Shown: piece by piece, positions 17,125-24,498 of the stretch | Layout of the letters: the number at the start of each line of letters is the position of its first letter | Numbering within the stretch: the first letter of the stretch is position 1 | Origin: Legionella genomosp. 1 | GTDB lineage: Bacteria > Pseudomonadota > Gammaproteobacteria > Legionellales > Legionellaceae | DNA: 35,613 nucleotides | Assembly: GCA_945878975.1 (NCBI GenBank) | Contig: CAMCUM010000024.1 | Coordinates: 1 to 35,613 of the forward strand | Direction of reading: 5' to 3' | Notes under the pieces: model-generated | The model's input: the letters and a program-made list of their open reading frames with translations, nothing else | What the model was told of the DNA's origin: nothing | Database searches by the model: none | Position numbers and translations under genes: made by a program

Positions 17125-18265
17125 AATGCTCCTTCAAAAGAGTACTGTGTTGATAAAATAGTTCAATTTTCCCAAGCACAGGATAATGGCCAACATCGTG
17201 TTGTATCATATCCTCTAATTCAACCCAGTGTTGAAATGGCTTATCCAATGTTATCTCAGCAGTGATAGACCCCTCTAAGTAATGTAAAACAATAGAATGG
17301 ATCTCTGGAAATTTTTTCTGCCATTTATGAAATAATTTTTTATCTAAATCAAATCGGGTGGGCAAATTTTTAGAAGGTGACAAGAATTCATCATCTTCTG
17401 GATCAACATGCACTGTCACATCTTTGATCTGATGATTAGCAAGCATCAGAGATGAATGCACCCTTTGTGCAATATAATGACCTTCGGATACCGAAATCCA
17501 GGGTGACACCAAAATATGTACATCAACAAAAATATCACTACCCATTCTGCGATTGCGTAACTGATGAATTTTACAGACGCCATCTACACCAGCGAGCACT
17601 CGCCTGATCTCTTCAACTTCTGCCAAAGCCACACCTGTGTCGACTAATTCTCGGACACTCTCCCAGCCGTAGTCAGTGCCCATTTTGATAATCAAACCAC
17701 CTACAACGATTGCAGCCACAGGATCTAAGAATGTATACCCAAATAAACTCCCCACGATCCCCAGTACAACAACACCTGAAGAAGCTGAATCGGACCGATG
17801 ATGCCAAGCATTAGCAATAATCAAAGGCGACTGGATACGCTGGCCTACTCGTTTTGTCAAATAAAATAATAATTCATTAGCAATAATAGAAAATACGGCA
17901 ATAGGCACCGCCAAATAATTTGGAATCACAATCGTATGAGACAGAATATGCTGAAGCGAATCCCAAGCAATCCCGATGCCAGTCAAAATCAACAACAAAG
18001 CTAATAGCAATGTGGCTGCCGTCTCAATCCGTTGATGACCGTAAGGATGCTCTTCATCTGCATCCTGATTCCCATATTTGGAAGCAATCAAAACCATCAT
18101 GTCAGTAAATAGATCGGCAATAGAATGTAGGCCATCAGCAATCAAAGCATGTGAGTAGAAAAAAGTGCCCCCCAATATTTTTATGATCCCCAAAAAAATA
18201 TTGACGCCACCTCCAACCAAAGTCACATTACGAGCTTGCTGATAACGATGATGTTGATGCGACAC
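17105..18265 (-). CDS. cation diffusion facilitator (CDF) metal exporter
   Basis: CDF proteins export Zn2+, Fe2+ or Mn2+ in exchange for protons. The 386-aa protein has a six-helix membrane domain with metal-site residues D44, H47 and D51 (LIADGLHSIADLFTD) and H155, H156 and D159 (ANAWHHRSDSASSG). A cytoplasmic ferredoxin-like domain follows (VDVHILVSPWISVSEGH, VTVHVDPEDDE). About 90 extra C-terminal residues (from 297) make it longer than the usual 300 aa. The N terminus is His-rich (MSHQHHR). It is co-directional with folE (8-nt gap) and overlaps ZIP by 20 nt. Confidence 0.92.
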   Translation of the reverse strand: MSHQHHRYQQARNVTLVGGGVNIFLGIIKILGGTFFYSHALIADGLHSIADLFTDMMVLIASKYGNQDADEEHPYGHQRIETAATLLLALLLILTGIGIAWDSLQHILSHTIVIPNYLAVPIAVFSIIANELLFYLTKRVGQRIQSPLIIANAWHHRSDSASSGVVVLGIVGSLFGYTFLDPVAAIVVGGLIIKMGTDYGWESVRELVDTGVALAEVEEIRRVLAGVDGVCKIHQLRNRRMGSDIFVDVHILVSPWISVSEGHYIAQRVHSSLMLANHQIKDVTVHVDPEDDEFLSPSKNLPTRFDLDKKLFHKWQKKFPEIHSIVLHYLEGSITAEITLDKPFQHWVELEDMIQHDVGHYPVLGKIELFYQHSTLLKEHYDDSKS

Positions 18266-18273
18266 AGGTTTCC

Positions 18274-18813
18274 CTAAGAAATTAGATTGAAAAATTCTAA
18301 GCGACTACTGGGATTATTGCGCATATCTCCCAACATCACGGATGTCGTTAAAACTGAATTTTGTTTTTCCACACCACGCATCATCATACACATATGTTTT
18401 GCTTCTATCACCACTGCGACCCCTTTTGCACCGGTAATACTTTCAATACAGTGTGCAATTTCAGAAGTCAGTCTTTCCTGAATTTGTAAGCGACGCGCAA
18501 AATAATCCACAATTCTTGCCACCTTTGACAACCCTAGCACTTTACCATTAGGTAAATAGCCCACATGACAGGCTCCTAAAAATGGCAGCAAATGATGCTC
18601 ACATAATGAATACATTTCAATATGTTTCACAATCACCATTTCACTCATATCCGATTCGAACAATGCCGCATTGATGATATCATCCAGGTTTTCTTGATAC
18701 CCTTTTGTCATGTACCGTAAAGCTTTGGCCGCTCGCTTTGGCGTATCACGTAATCCTTCACGCCCCAAGTCTTCACCCAATTCGCTTATAATTTTCTCAA
18801 ATGCCTGTTGCAT
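18274..18813 (-). CDS. folE: GTP cyclohydrolase I
   Basis: FolE converts GTP to dihydroneopterin triphosphate, the first step of folate synthesis. I take ATG 18813 as start (179 aa; AAGGTG 8 nt upstream). GTG 18822 would add three residues. Zn ligands are visible: C71 and H74 in [11 protein letters not shown], and C142 in [27 protein letters not shown] and the substrate-site stretch [22 protein letters not shown] are typical of the family. It is the zinc-dependent type IA enzyme. Its neighbours in the same operon are a metal exporter and a ZIP importer, which hints at shared response to zinc. Confidence 0.97.
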   Translation of the reverse strand: MQQAFEKIISELGEDLGREGLRDTPKRAAKALRYMTKGYQENLDDIINAALFESDMSEMVIVKHIEMYSLCEHHLLPFLGACHVGYLPNGKVLGLSKVARIVDYFARRLQIQERLTSEIAHCIESITGAKGVAVVIEAKHMCMMMRGVEKQNSVLTTSVMLGDMRNNPSSRLEFFNLIS

Positions 18814-18836
18814 ATGTCCCACACCTTAAAAAAAGA

Positions 18837-19178
18837 TCACCCTGGAGGCCAAATCATTTGACGACCACTCAAAAGATGCAAATGAACATGATAAACGGTC
18901 TGTCCACCTTGTTGATTCACGTTAAACACCAAACGATATCCTGCATCATCACCATACTGAGCGATTGCCAATTCACGCGCTTTCAAAATCAACCTGCCCA
19001 AAATAGCACCGTCCTCTTCAGACGCATCACTGATAGTAGCAATATGCTTTTTAGGAATCACTAAAATATGTGTCGGCGCTTGCGACTCAATGCTATCAAA
19101 TGCCATGATCTCAGCATCCTCGTATACCACATTGGCCGGTGCTTGACCCTGTATAATCTTACAAAATATGCAATCCAT
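18837..19178 (-). CDS. HIT-family (HINT-like) nucleotide hydrolase
   Basis: A 113-aa histidine-triad protein. Members hydrolyse nucleoside phosphoramidates or act on other adenylated compounds. The N terminus MDCIFCKIIQGQAPANVVYE, the phrase HILVIPKKHI (His45), GYRLVFNVNQQGGQTV and the triad H97-V-H99-L-H101 match HINT proteins. C3 and C6, with two His, can bind zinc in this group. It is first in a run HIT-folE-CDF-ZIP on the minus strand (23 nt to folE). The promoter should lie in the 91-nt gap shared with the divergent M15 peptidase gene. Confidence 0.95.
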   Translation of the reverse strand: MDCIFCKIIQGQAPANVVYEDAEIMAFDSIESQAPTHILVIPKKHIATISDASEEDGAILGRLILKARELAIAQYGDDAGYRLVFNVNQQGGQTVYHVHLHLLSGRQMIWPPG

Positions 19179-19203
19179 CGCTGCCTCACATAAAAAAAGC
19201 TGG

Positions 19204-19232
19204 TTGACAATTCTTATGGCTTCGCCAAGAAT
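19204..19232 (+). promoter_or_regulatory. candidate promoter of the M15 peptidase gene
   Basis: A perfect TTGACA (19204-19209) is followed 17 nt later by AAGAAT (19227-19232), about 38 nt before the chosen start codon. The spacer and -10 region form a hairpin, ATTCTT-(AT)-GGC-TTC-GCC-AAGAAT, with a two-base bulge, which could be an operator. Confidence 0.4.
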
Positions 19233-19269
19233 GATTTTAAACGGTTATGTTTCCAGGAACAAGGCTAGA

Positions 19270-19977
19270 ATGCCCAGCGTAGGACATTATTTTTTATGCA
19301 TCATACTATTATTCTCAGCAATAACCCATGCCAAAAGCTCTAAAATAAGGCCCAAACTTGTGTATCAAAGCAGCATTCTCGCCATTCCCGACCCGATCCA
19401 ATCACGAATGCGGCATACCACTTGGCATCCAGGCTGCCCTATTGCCATCCAAGATTTAGCATATATTGAGCTCAGTTATTGGGGTTTCGACGCACAAGCA
19501 CACACAGGTGCACTTATTATAAACAAGGAATTAGCAACAGAGATTGTGGCTATTTTCAAAACTCTATTTGAACATCGTTTCCCAATTCAACGCATGGAAC
19601 CTATAGAAAATTTCCAAGGCAATGATCATCTCTCTATGGCGGCTAATAATACTTCCGCTTTTAATTGCCGGACCATTATCGGTTCCTCAAATGAATATTC
19701 ACAGCATAGCTATGGACGCGCGATTGACATTAACCCATTACTCAACCCTTATATCCACAACAATCATGTTCACCCTCCTCAGGGTGCCATATACGCCGAC
19801 CGTCAAAAAATTCTACCAGGAAAAATCATAAAAGGAGATATTGTATATCGCAGTTTTATCGAGTATGGCTGGGACTGGGGTGGCAATTGGTATAACGCGC
19901 AAGATTATCAACATTTTGAGAAAAGAGCACATGGAAAAAGACGCAATCCCTATGGGCATCCAAATTATCAAAAATAA
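19270..19977 (+). CDS. secreted M15-type D,D-carboxypeptidase-like protein
   Basis: A zinc peptidase of the M15 (VanY/L-Ala-D-Glu type) fold that would trim peptidoglycan peptides. I choose ATG 19270: AAGG lies 5 nt upstream and the product starts with a clean signal peptide (YFLCIILLFSAITHA, residues 7-21). Earlier starts would run into the divergent HIT gene. The 235-aa protein shows the zinc-site motif SQHSYGRAIDINPLLNP (H146, D153) and the second part GWDWGGNWYNAQDYQHFE (H215 as third ligand). With the L,D-transpeptidase at 13.3 kb it gives two exported wall enzymes in this stretch. A tRNA pair follows. Confidence 0.87.
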   Translation: MPSVGHYFLCIILLFSAITHAKSSKIRPKLVYQSSILAIPDPIQSRMRHTTWHPGCPIAIQDLAYIELSYWGFDAQAHTGALIINKELATEIVAIFKTLFEHRFPIQRMEPIENFQGNDHLSMAANNTSAFNCRTIIGSSNEYSQHSYGRAIDINPLLNPYIHNNHVHPPQGAIYADRQKILPGKIIKGDIVYRSFIEYGWDWGGNWYNAQDYQHFEKRAHGKRRNPYGHPNYQK

Positions 19978-20099
19978 AAGTCGACATCCACCAGGAAATT
20001 TCGGTACAATATACACTTCGCGTGGTCAAAATTTACCGCGTCGTAAATAATGTGGCTTGCTATTTAAATTTTTTCCGGTATGATCCACATCCTCGCTTC

Positions 20100-20175
20100 G
20101 GGCCGTTAGCTCAGTCGGTAGAGCAGGAGACTTTTAATCTCTGTGTCGTAAGTTCGATTCTTACACGGCCCACCA
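20100..20175 (+). tRNA. tRNA-Lys (TTT)
   Basis: A complete cloverleaf: acceptor GGGCCGT pairs with ACGGCCC, D arm TAGCTCAGTCGGTAGAGC, anticodon loop CTTTTAA (anticodon TTT), T arm with GTTCGATTC, discriminator A and encoded CCA. It lies 16 nt before tRNA-Arg and the two probably share a transcript. Confidence 0.97.
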
Positions 20176-20191
20176 TATTTACCACCCCTAT

Positions 20192-20268
20192 GCGCTCGTA
20201 GCTCAGCTGGATAGAGTACTTGGCTTCGAACCAAGGTGTCGGGGGTTCGAGTCCCTCCGAGCGCACCA
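20192..20268 (+). tRNA. tRNA-Arg (TCG), integration target
   Basis: Acceptor GCGCTCG pairs with CGAGCGC. The anticodon arm is CTTGG-CTTCGAA-CCAAG (anticodon TCG), the T arm GGGGGTTCGAGTCCCTC, and CCA is encoded. A tyrosine integrase gene ends 45 nt downstream pointing towards it. The 3' half of this tRNA is therefore the probable attachment site, with the gene kept whole on this side. Confidence 0.96.
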
Positions 20269-20312
20269 TATATATCAAGGCCTTATCTCTAGTTTGTGCC
20301 ATAAAAACCCAT

Positions 20313-21308
20313 TTACTGTGGCAAAAACGTGTCATGAATTCGTTCCGCCGCTACCTTAAGGTGGTCACTTGAGATGTGCGCGTAACGCAAAACCATCTCA
20401 TAATTCGACCAACCACCCAGCTGTTGTAACTCGTGCAAAGGCGTTCCATTTTGCACATGCCAACTTGCCCAAGTATGTCGTAAGTCATGCCAGCGAAAGT
20501 CTTCTATTTCAGCCCTTTCCAAAGCTTTTTGCCATGCATGATTATTACATCGTGTTACTGGATTTCCGTGATAAGTAAAAACATATACTGCATTCTTACC
20601 TATTTGAGCTTTAATAGTCGAAATCGCTTTCTTATTCAAAGGAACAGGAATCGCTCGTTTGGTTTTAGATTCATCCGAATGAATTAGAGCATGCCCTCTA
20701 CCCAGATCCACCTGACTCCATTTCAATTGAGTAACATTCGATTCGCGTAACCCGGTAGCTAATGTAAAAGCCGCCATATCTTTTAAATGAGACGGCAGTT
20801 CTTTGATTAACCGATCAGCTTGTTGCCTTGTTAGCCAACGTATTCGTCTATTTTCTACCTTCCGCATGCGAATAGTAGGTATACTCTCTAACCAGCCCCA
20901 CTCCTTGTGAGCACGATTTAACATTGCACGGATAATTTCCAGTATTCGATTTACGGTTGTAAATGAAACACCTGTTTTTTCTTTTTTCTTTGCAATTGAT
21001 TCGATTAAATCCTGATCAATATCTCTCAACATATACTTTCTAAGAAACGGATCAAGCCACGCTAAGTGTATTTTATCTGTTTCTAAACTACGTTTATGTG
21101 ACGATTCATCAAGCCATCGAACCACTGCATCCATCCATGATTTATTCGGCACAGACTTTAGTTTTTTCTCGCTCCACAAATCAAGCTTAAACTGGTCATG
21201 AAAATGTTGTGCATCTTGCTTTATTTCAGTCCCAGTGCTTTTGCGTACGCGTTTTCCCTGATGGCAGATGTCAACCCACCAGATCCCATCTCTTTTGTAG
21301 AGTGCCAT
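20313..21308 (-). CDS. tyrosine recombinase / site-specific integrase
   Basis: A 331-aa phage-type integrase. The N-terminal part (1-60: GIWWVDICHQGKRVRKSTGT) is an arm-binding-like domain, about 60-150 is the SAM-like core-binding domain, and 170-331 is the catalytic domain. Catalytic residues are Arg in LATGLRESNVTQL, Lys in DESKTKRAIPVPL, H-x-x-R in HDLRHTWASWH, the GGWS motif, and Tyr in VLRYAHIS. All are intact. It points towards tRNA-Arg, the usual arrangement for recombination into a tRNA 3' end. Its start lies inside the end of the excisionase-like gene (88-nt overlap). Confidence 0.95.
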   Translation of the reverse strand: MALYKRDGIWWVDICHQGKRVRKSTGTEIKQDAQHFHDQFKLDLWSEKKLKSVPNKSWMDAVVRWLDESSHKRSLETDKIHLAWLDPFLRKYMLRDIDQDLIESIAKKKEKTGVSFTTVNRILEIIRAMLNRAHKEWGWLESIPTIRMRKVENRRIRWLTRQQADRLIKELPSHLKDMAAFTLATGLRESNVTQLKWSQVDLGRGHALIHSDESKTKRAIPVPLNKKAISTIKAQIGKNAVYVFTYHGNPVTRCNNHAWQKALERAEIEDFRWHDLRHTWASWHVQNGTPLHELQQLGGWSNYEMVLRYAHISSDHLKVAAERIHDTFLPQ

Positions 21309-21514
21309 ATATCAATACTCCTCATATTGACACCCTGCGATGCATCGCAGGTAGAATACTTATTTCGCATATAGGTTACAAGGTCTTGTTCAATGAAGCG
21401 CCAACCTCGACCAACTTTTGCTCCAGGAATAAGACCAGTAACAGCTAAACGCCTGACTGTTTCTTTATGAGCACCTAGAAACTCTGCAGCTTCCTCAATA
21501 TTGAACGTTTTCAT
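21221..21514 (-). CDS. excisionase-like helix-turn-helix protein
   Basis: A 97-aa protein whose first 55 residues are a MerR/Xis-like winged HTH (MKTFNIEEAAEFLGAHKETV, then GLIPGAKVGRGWRFIEQDL), as found in helix-turn-helix domain family 17. The C-terminal 40 residues read over the start of the integrase gene in another frame. Start ATG 21514 has GAGG close upstream and overlaps the preceding stop as TAATG. Its position next to the integrase suggests control of excision. An ordinary DNA-binding regulator is the alternative. Confidence 0.8.
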   Translation of the reverse strand: MKTFNIEEAAEFLGAHKETVRRLAVTGLIPGAKVGRGWRFIEQDLVTYMRNKYSTCDASQGVNMRSIDIWHSTKEMGSGGLTSAIRENAYAKALGLK

Positions 21515-21753
21515 TAGCAACCTCTTGGACTGTGTAATCTCTGTAAATTTAATTCAAGAATCGCGTGATACAATTTCACCAGTTGCAGCTCTGATGAGAA
21601 ATTGGGTGGGATGTACTCTTCGCAATAAATTGAGCGAATGCTCTTGATTGAAGTGTTAGAGAGATCAGCAATATTGTTCAGATTGTAATGAGTTGTTTCC
21701 AATAGATACTGAATGATGCCTTTATATATTTGGAGTTTAGAATTTTGGTTCAT
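21514..21753 (-). CDS. small predicted DNA-binding protein
   Basis: A 79-aa protein. Residues 8-45 read as a helix-turn-helix (GIIQYLLETTHYNLNNIADL, then SNTSIKSIRSIY), followed by an LVKLYHAILELN helix. I do not recognise the exact family. AAGGA lies about 8 nt before ATG 21753. It is the first gene of the leftward operon leading to xis-like and integrase genes and is divergent from the S24 repressor, the position of a Cro/CII-type regulator. Confidence 0.65.
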   Translation of the reverse strand: MNQNSKLQIYKGIIQYLLETTHYNLNNIADLSNTSIKSIRSIYCEEYIPPNFSSELQLVKLYHAILELNLQRLHSPRGC

Positions 21754-21929
21754 TGGGTTCGTCCTTTATTGTTTTTGTTAGTCCTAAAAACAAATACTAA
21801 CAATAAAGTTTTGTTTGTCAACATTGTTGTTTGGTAAAACAAACGTTATTGTAATTTTATTTTGAAATGTATTTCATCTGAAAATAAATTGATATACAAT
21901 TTTGTTACTTAGGACAGATAGGCATCATC
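21754..21929. promoter_or_regulatory. divergent control region of the integrated element
   Basis: These 176 very AT-rich bases separate the leftward integrase operon from the rightward repressor. Several overlapping dyads are visible: TTTATTGTT with AACAATAAA at the left, GTTTG-GTAAAA-CAAAC in the middle (about 21830-21845), and GAAAT-GT-ATTTC (21864-21875) at the right. The last lies upstream of TACAAT, a candidate -10 for the repressor gene. This is the layout of a phage-type operator region. Which dyad is bound by which protein cannot be read from sequence. Confidence 0.55.
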
Positions 21930-22619
21930 ATGGAAACTGAACTTCTCGAGCTTAATCAAGAACAGTTAAGCAGTATTGCAAGTAATCTTGAGCACCTTAT
22001 CAAGCTTCGAAAAACTACCGACAACAAAGTTGCTCAAGATCTCAATATTCCCCCAATAACCATCAAACGCTTATTGTCTGGAGAAACCACTGACCCCAGA
22101 ATATCAACGTTAAAAAGTATTTCTGATTACTTTAATGTATCGATCGACACTTTGATTGAGCCTAATGCAATGGCTCCAAATGAATTTATTAGCCAATCCA
22201 AACCCATCTTTCTCCCGGTACTGGACTGGGAGTCCGCTAAAAACAAAGACAAACTGGATTTAAAACAATGGCAAACATGGATACCCGTTACCATTGGGAA
22301 AAACGAGAAAATCAGTCTCAATGCTTTTGCTTTAGAGAGTCGTCCTTCTATGTACCCCCGCTTTCAACCAGGCACTATTTTTATTTTGGATCCAGAGCTG
22401 ACACCTACCGATGGTGATCTGGTCTTGGTTAATCTACTTGAAAATAATGAATTAACTTTAAGGGAATTATCAATCGACCCTCCTGACTGGCAATTACACC
22501 CGGTCAATCAAGGCGCATCTATATTGAACTATTCCAAGGAAACCCATGAACTCATGGCGGTTGTTTTTTTAACTCTTTTTTATAACAGAAAAATACGACC
22601 CGTAAACTCAGAGAGGTAA
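21930..22619 (+). CDS. XRE / S24-peptidase-like repressor
   Basis: A 229-aa LexA/CI-like protein. Residues 15-76 form an XRE-type HTH (IKLRKTTDNKVAQDLNIPP, TIKRLLSGETT). Residues 93-215 form an S24 domain with the serine in SRPSMYPRFQPG (S140) and DGDLVLVN. The catalytic Lys expected about 37 residues after the Ser is replaced: the motif reads TLREL, with R178 at that position. Autocleavage after DNA damage would then be impaired and induction may work differently. It heads a long plus-strand run with only 6 nt to the next gene. Divergent location from the integrase operon fits a master repressor. Confidence 0.85.
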   Translation: METELLELNQEQLSSIASNLEHLIKLRKTTDNKVAQDLNIPPITIKRLLSGETTDPRISTLKSISDYFNVSIDTLIEPNAMAPNEFISQSKPIFLPVLDWESAKNKDKLDLKQWQTWIPVTIGKNEKISLNAFALESRPSMYPRFQPGTIFILDPELTPTDGDLVLVNLLENNELTLRELSIDPPDWQLHPVNQGASILNYSKETHELMAVVFLTLFYNRKIRPVNSER

Positions 22620-22625
22620 ATACAG

Positions 22626-23213
22626 GTGTTGATAGAGCCACTGAAAAGGACTTTTTCGGATCTATTCGACAAAACGTTTAAAAAAACGGCTTCTGATAAA
22701 AATAGTTTCATTTTATACAGAATTGTTGATTCGATTACTGAAAATGGTAGAGAGCGCTATAAATTGCAGTGCACCTACACAAAAGCCATCCTTGACTTGA
22801 ATATTCAAGAGATTGTTTTTGACTTAGATATTTTGCACGGCCTACATCCTATTCAAGGATGCTTTGTGGGCATTGAGTTTGCAAAAATTCTTAAAGCAAA
22901 TGCAAACAATCCTCAATTTAATGAGCAGTATCAAAAAATCACAACAACTTATGCTATTTGTCGAGCCTGTGAATATAGTTTGCTCTACCAAGATCGCAAA
23001 GGATTTTTAGGCTTTGAATGCAAGCAAAACGGGGAACAGTTTCTTATGGATCCCAGAGATATCGCTTTATCTAAGAAATTTATAGAAAAATTTGATACTG
23101 CACATGCTTTTCAAATTGGGGTACTAGCGGGGCTTAAATTTGAAAACCCCAAAATTCAGCATGAAAATGTGCATAAAAAAACAAAAATTTCTTATCTTCG
23201 ATTAGTGGAATGA
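22626..23213 (+). CDS. protein of unknown function linked to the repressor
   Basis: A 195-aa soluble protein starting at GTG 22626 (AGAGG 9 nt upstream; TTG 22629 is also possible). It has no signal peptide or membrane helix. Recognisable features are a Cys pair in TYAICRACEYS (about 128-138) with another Cys in GFECKQNGEQF, and an N-terminal charged region (EPLKRTFSDLFDKTFKKTA). The C-terminal half includes FDTAHAFQIGVLAGLKFENP. I do not recognise the family. It sits 6 nt after the S24 repressor and 7 nt before a VUT transporter gene, so it is transcribed with both. Confidence 0.75.
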   Translation: MLIEPLKRTFSDLFDKTFKKTASDKNSFILYRIVDSITENGRERYKLQCTYTKAILDLNIQEIVFDLDILHGLHPIQGCFVGIEFAKILKANANNPQFNEQYQKITTTYAICRACEYSLLYQDRKGFLGFECKQNGEQFLMDPRDIALSKKFIEKFDTAHAFQIGVLAGLKFENPKIQHENVHKKTKISYLRLVE

Positions 23214-23220
23214 GCCTGGC

Positions 23221-23955
23221 ATGATTAAAGATTCGCAGACAAAAGAACTGATTGAAAATCCTAAGGGTTATAAAGTACTGGTATATATCAGCATGTTTTA
23301 TATGAGTATCATGCTATGTAATGCCATTTTAACTAATCGCTATATTGGCAACGATACTTTATTTGTTCTGGGAGGAACGTTTACCTCCCCATTAGTATTT
23401 ATTTTAGATGATATTATTGCTGAAATTTATGGATACAAAATAACCCGCTCCGTTATATTAACAGGGTATCTGGCTCAAATGCTTTTTGTGGTTGTTTGCC
23501 AATTAGCCCTCATAGCTCCCCACCCTTCTTTTTTTAACCAACAATCAGCATATAATTCCGTATTAGGGTCTTCGCTGCTTTGGATAAGTTTTAGCGGATG
23601 TGTTGCGTACGTCCTCGCGAATTTGGCGAATTCACGTATTTTATCTAGATGGAAAATTCTAATAAAAGGCCGTCATTTCTGGCTTAGAAGTATTGGATCA
23701 TCCATGTTTTCAGAAGCATTTTATTCATTAATAGCCATTGCAATGATGGAAATCACATCCATTTCCATCACCAATATCCTACAGGTAGCAGCCATTAGCT
23801 TTTCTATCAAAGCAATTTATAGCATTTTGTTAGCAGGACCAGCCAATATTTTGGTAAACTACCTGAAAAAAATTACTGGGATTGATGTTTATGACTTTCC
23901 TAAAAAGTTTACTCCATTCAAATATTCCCAAAATACAGAAGAGTCCGTCATATGA
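23221..23955 (+). CDS. VUT-family membrane transporter (YhhQ-like)
   Basis: A 244-aa inner-membrane protein with about six or seven helices and the hallmark FILDDIIAEIYGYKITRSVI (about 60-79) of the vitamin-uptake (VUT/YhhQ) family. The best-studied members import queuosine precursors (preQ0/preQ1). The C-terminal helix region AISFSIKAIYSILLAGPAN also fits. The substrate here is inferred, as no queuosine gene is nearby. The stop overlaps the next gene as ATGA, so it is co-translated with a cpYpsA-type protein. That pairing is not one I know from queuosine uptake. Confidence 0.88.
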   Translation: MIKDSQTKELIENPKGYKVLVYISMFYMSIMLCNAILTNRYIGNDTLFVLGGTFTSPLVFILDDIIAEIYGYKITRSVILTGYLAQMLFVVVCQLALIAPHPSFFNQQSAYNSVLGSSLLWISFSGCVAYVLANLANSRILSRWKILIKGRHFWLRSIGSSMFSEAFYSLIAIAMMEITSISITNILQVAAISFSIKAIYSILLAGPANILVNYLKKITGIDVYDFPKKFTPFKYSQNTEESVI

Positions 23956-24455
23956 TTAAAGAAATCGTCTCTGGAGGCCAAACTGGCACCGATCAAGCTG
24001 GGCTTTTGGTTGCACACGAATTAGGAATTACTATTGGAGGCTACTGCCCAAAAGGCGGTTTAGATGAAGAAGGTAAATGTATTCTCGATCACTATCCCTC
24101 CTTACTTGAAGCAAGCACTCCTAATCCAGATGAGAGAACTCGCCTAAACATAGACCACTCTGATGGAACATTGATTGTTGTCCCAAGTTGGCCACTACCT
24201 TCTCGCATCAAAGATGGCACAAATCTAACAATCAATTACGCACAAGAACAGAGCAAACCTTTTTTCATTATTAATTTAGCAGAACAAAGCGGTGTTATTG
24301 ATGATGTGCAACAATGGGTAAGAGAACATAATATTGAAAAACTTAACATTGCCGGACCTCGAGAATCTAATAGTCCTGGGATCTATGAGCAATCATGTGG
24401 TCTCTTTCGAGAATTGTTTCCTGCATTAAAATCGTATCCTAAAATGTCTTGTTGA
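23952..24455 (+). CDS. cpYpsA / SLOG-superfamily protein (putative molybdenum carrier)
   Basis: A 167-aa Rossmann-like protein of the family annotated as putative molybdenum carrier, now grouped with cpYpsA in the SLOG (YpsA/LOG/DprA-like) superfamily. The N terminus EIVSGGQTGTDQAGLLVAHE is the diagnostic nucleotide/ligand-binding loop. GGYCPKGGLDEEG, NIDHSDGTLIVVP and LNIAGPRESNSPGIYEQS complete the pattern. SLOG proteins bind or process nucleotide-derived ligands, and some act in defence or signalling. A metal-carrier role is not supported by anything here. It is co-translated with the VUT transporter (4-nt overlap). Confidence 0.87.
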   Translation: MIKEIVSGGQTGTDQAGLLVAHELGITIGGYCPKGGLDEEGKCILDHYPSLLEASTPNPDERTRLNIDHSDGTLIVVPSWPLPSRIKDGTNLTINYAQEQSKPFFIINLAEQSGVIDDVQQWVREHNIEKLNIAGPRESNSPGIYEQSCGLFRELFPALKSYPKMSC

Positions 24456-24498
24456 GGTTTGCCATGCTAAATCTCCTTATTGCGCTCTGGAAAAGACG

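Larger units (their letters stand above)
20250..22619. mobile_element. left end of a tRNA-Arg-integrated element (right end not found)
   Basis: The tRNA-Arg 3' end is followed at once by integrase, excisionase-like HTH protein, small HTH protein and a divergent S24-type repressor, the control module of a temperate phage or integrative element. No second copy of the tRNA 3' end (around GTTCGAGTCCCTCCGAG) occurs in the window. The element either extends past 35613 or has lost its far att site. No structural phage or conjugation genes are visible, so it is a genomic island in this window. The interval given covers only the recognisable module. Confidence 0.7.

Noticed and set aside
19168-19269. 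Earlier start for the M15 peptidase gene
   Set aside because: It would overlap the divergent HIT gene and place the signal peptide internally. ATG 19270 has a better site and an N-terminal signal sequence.
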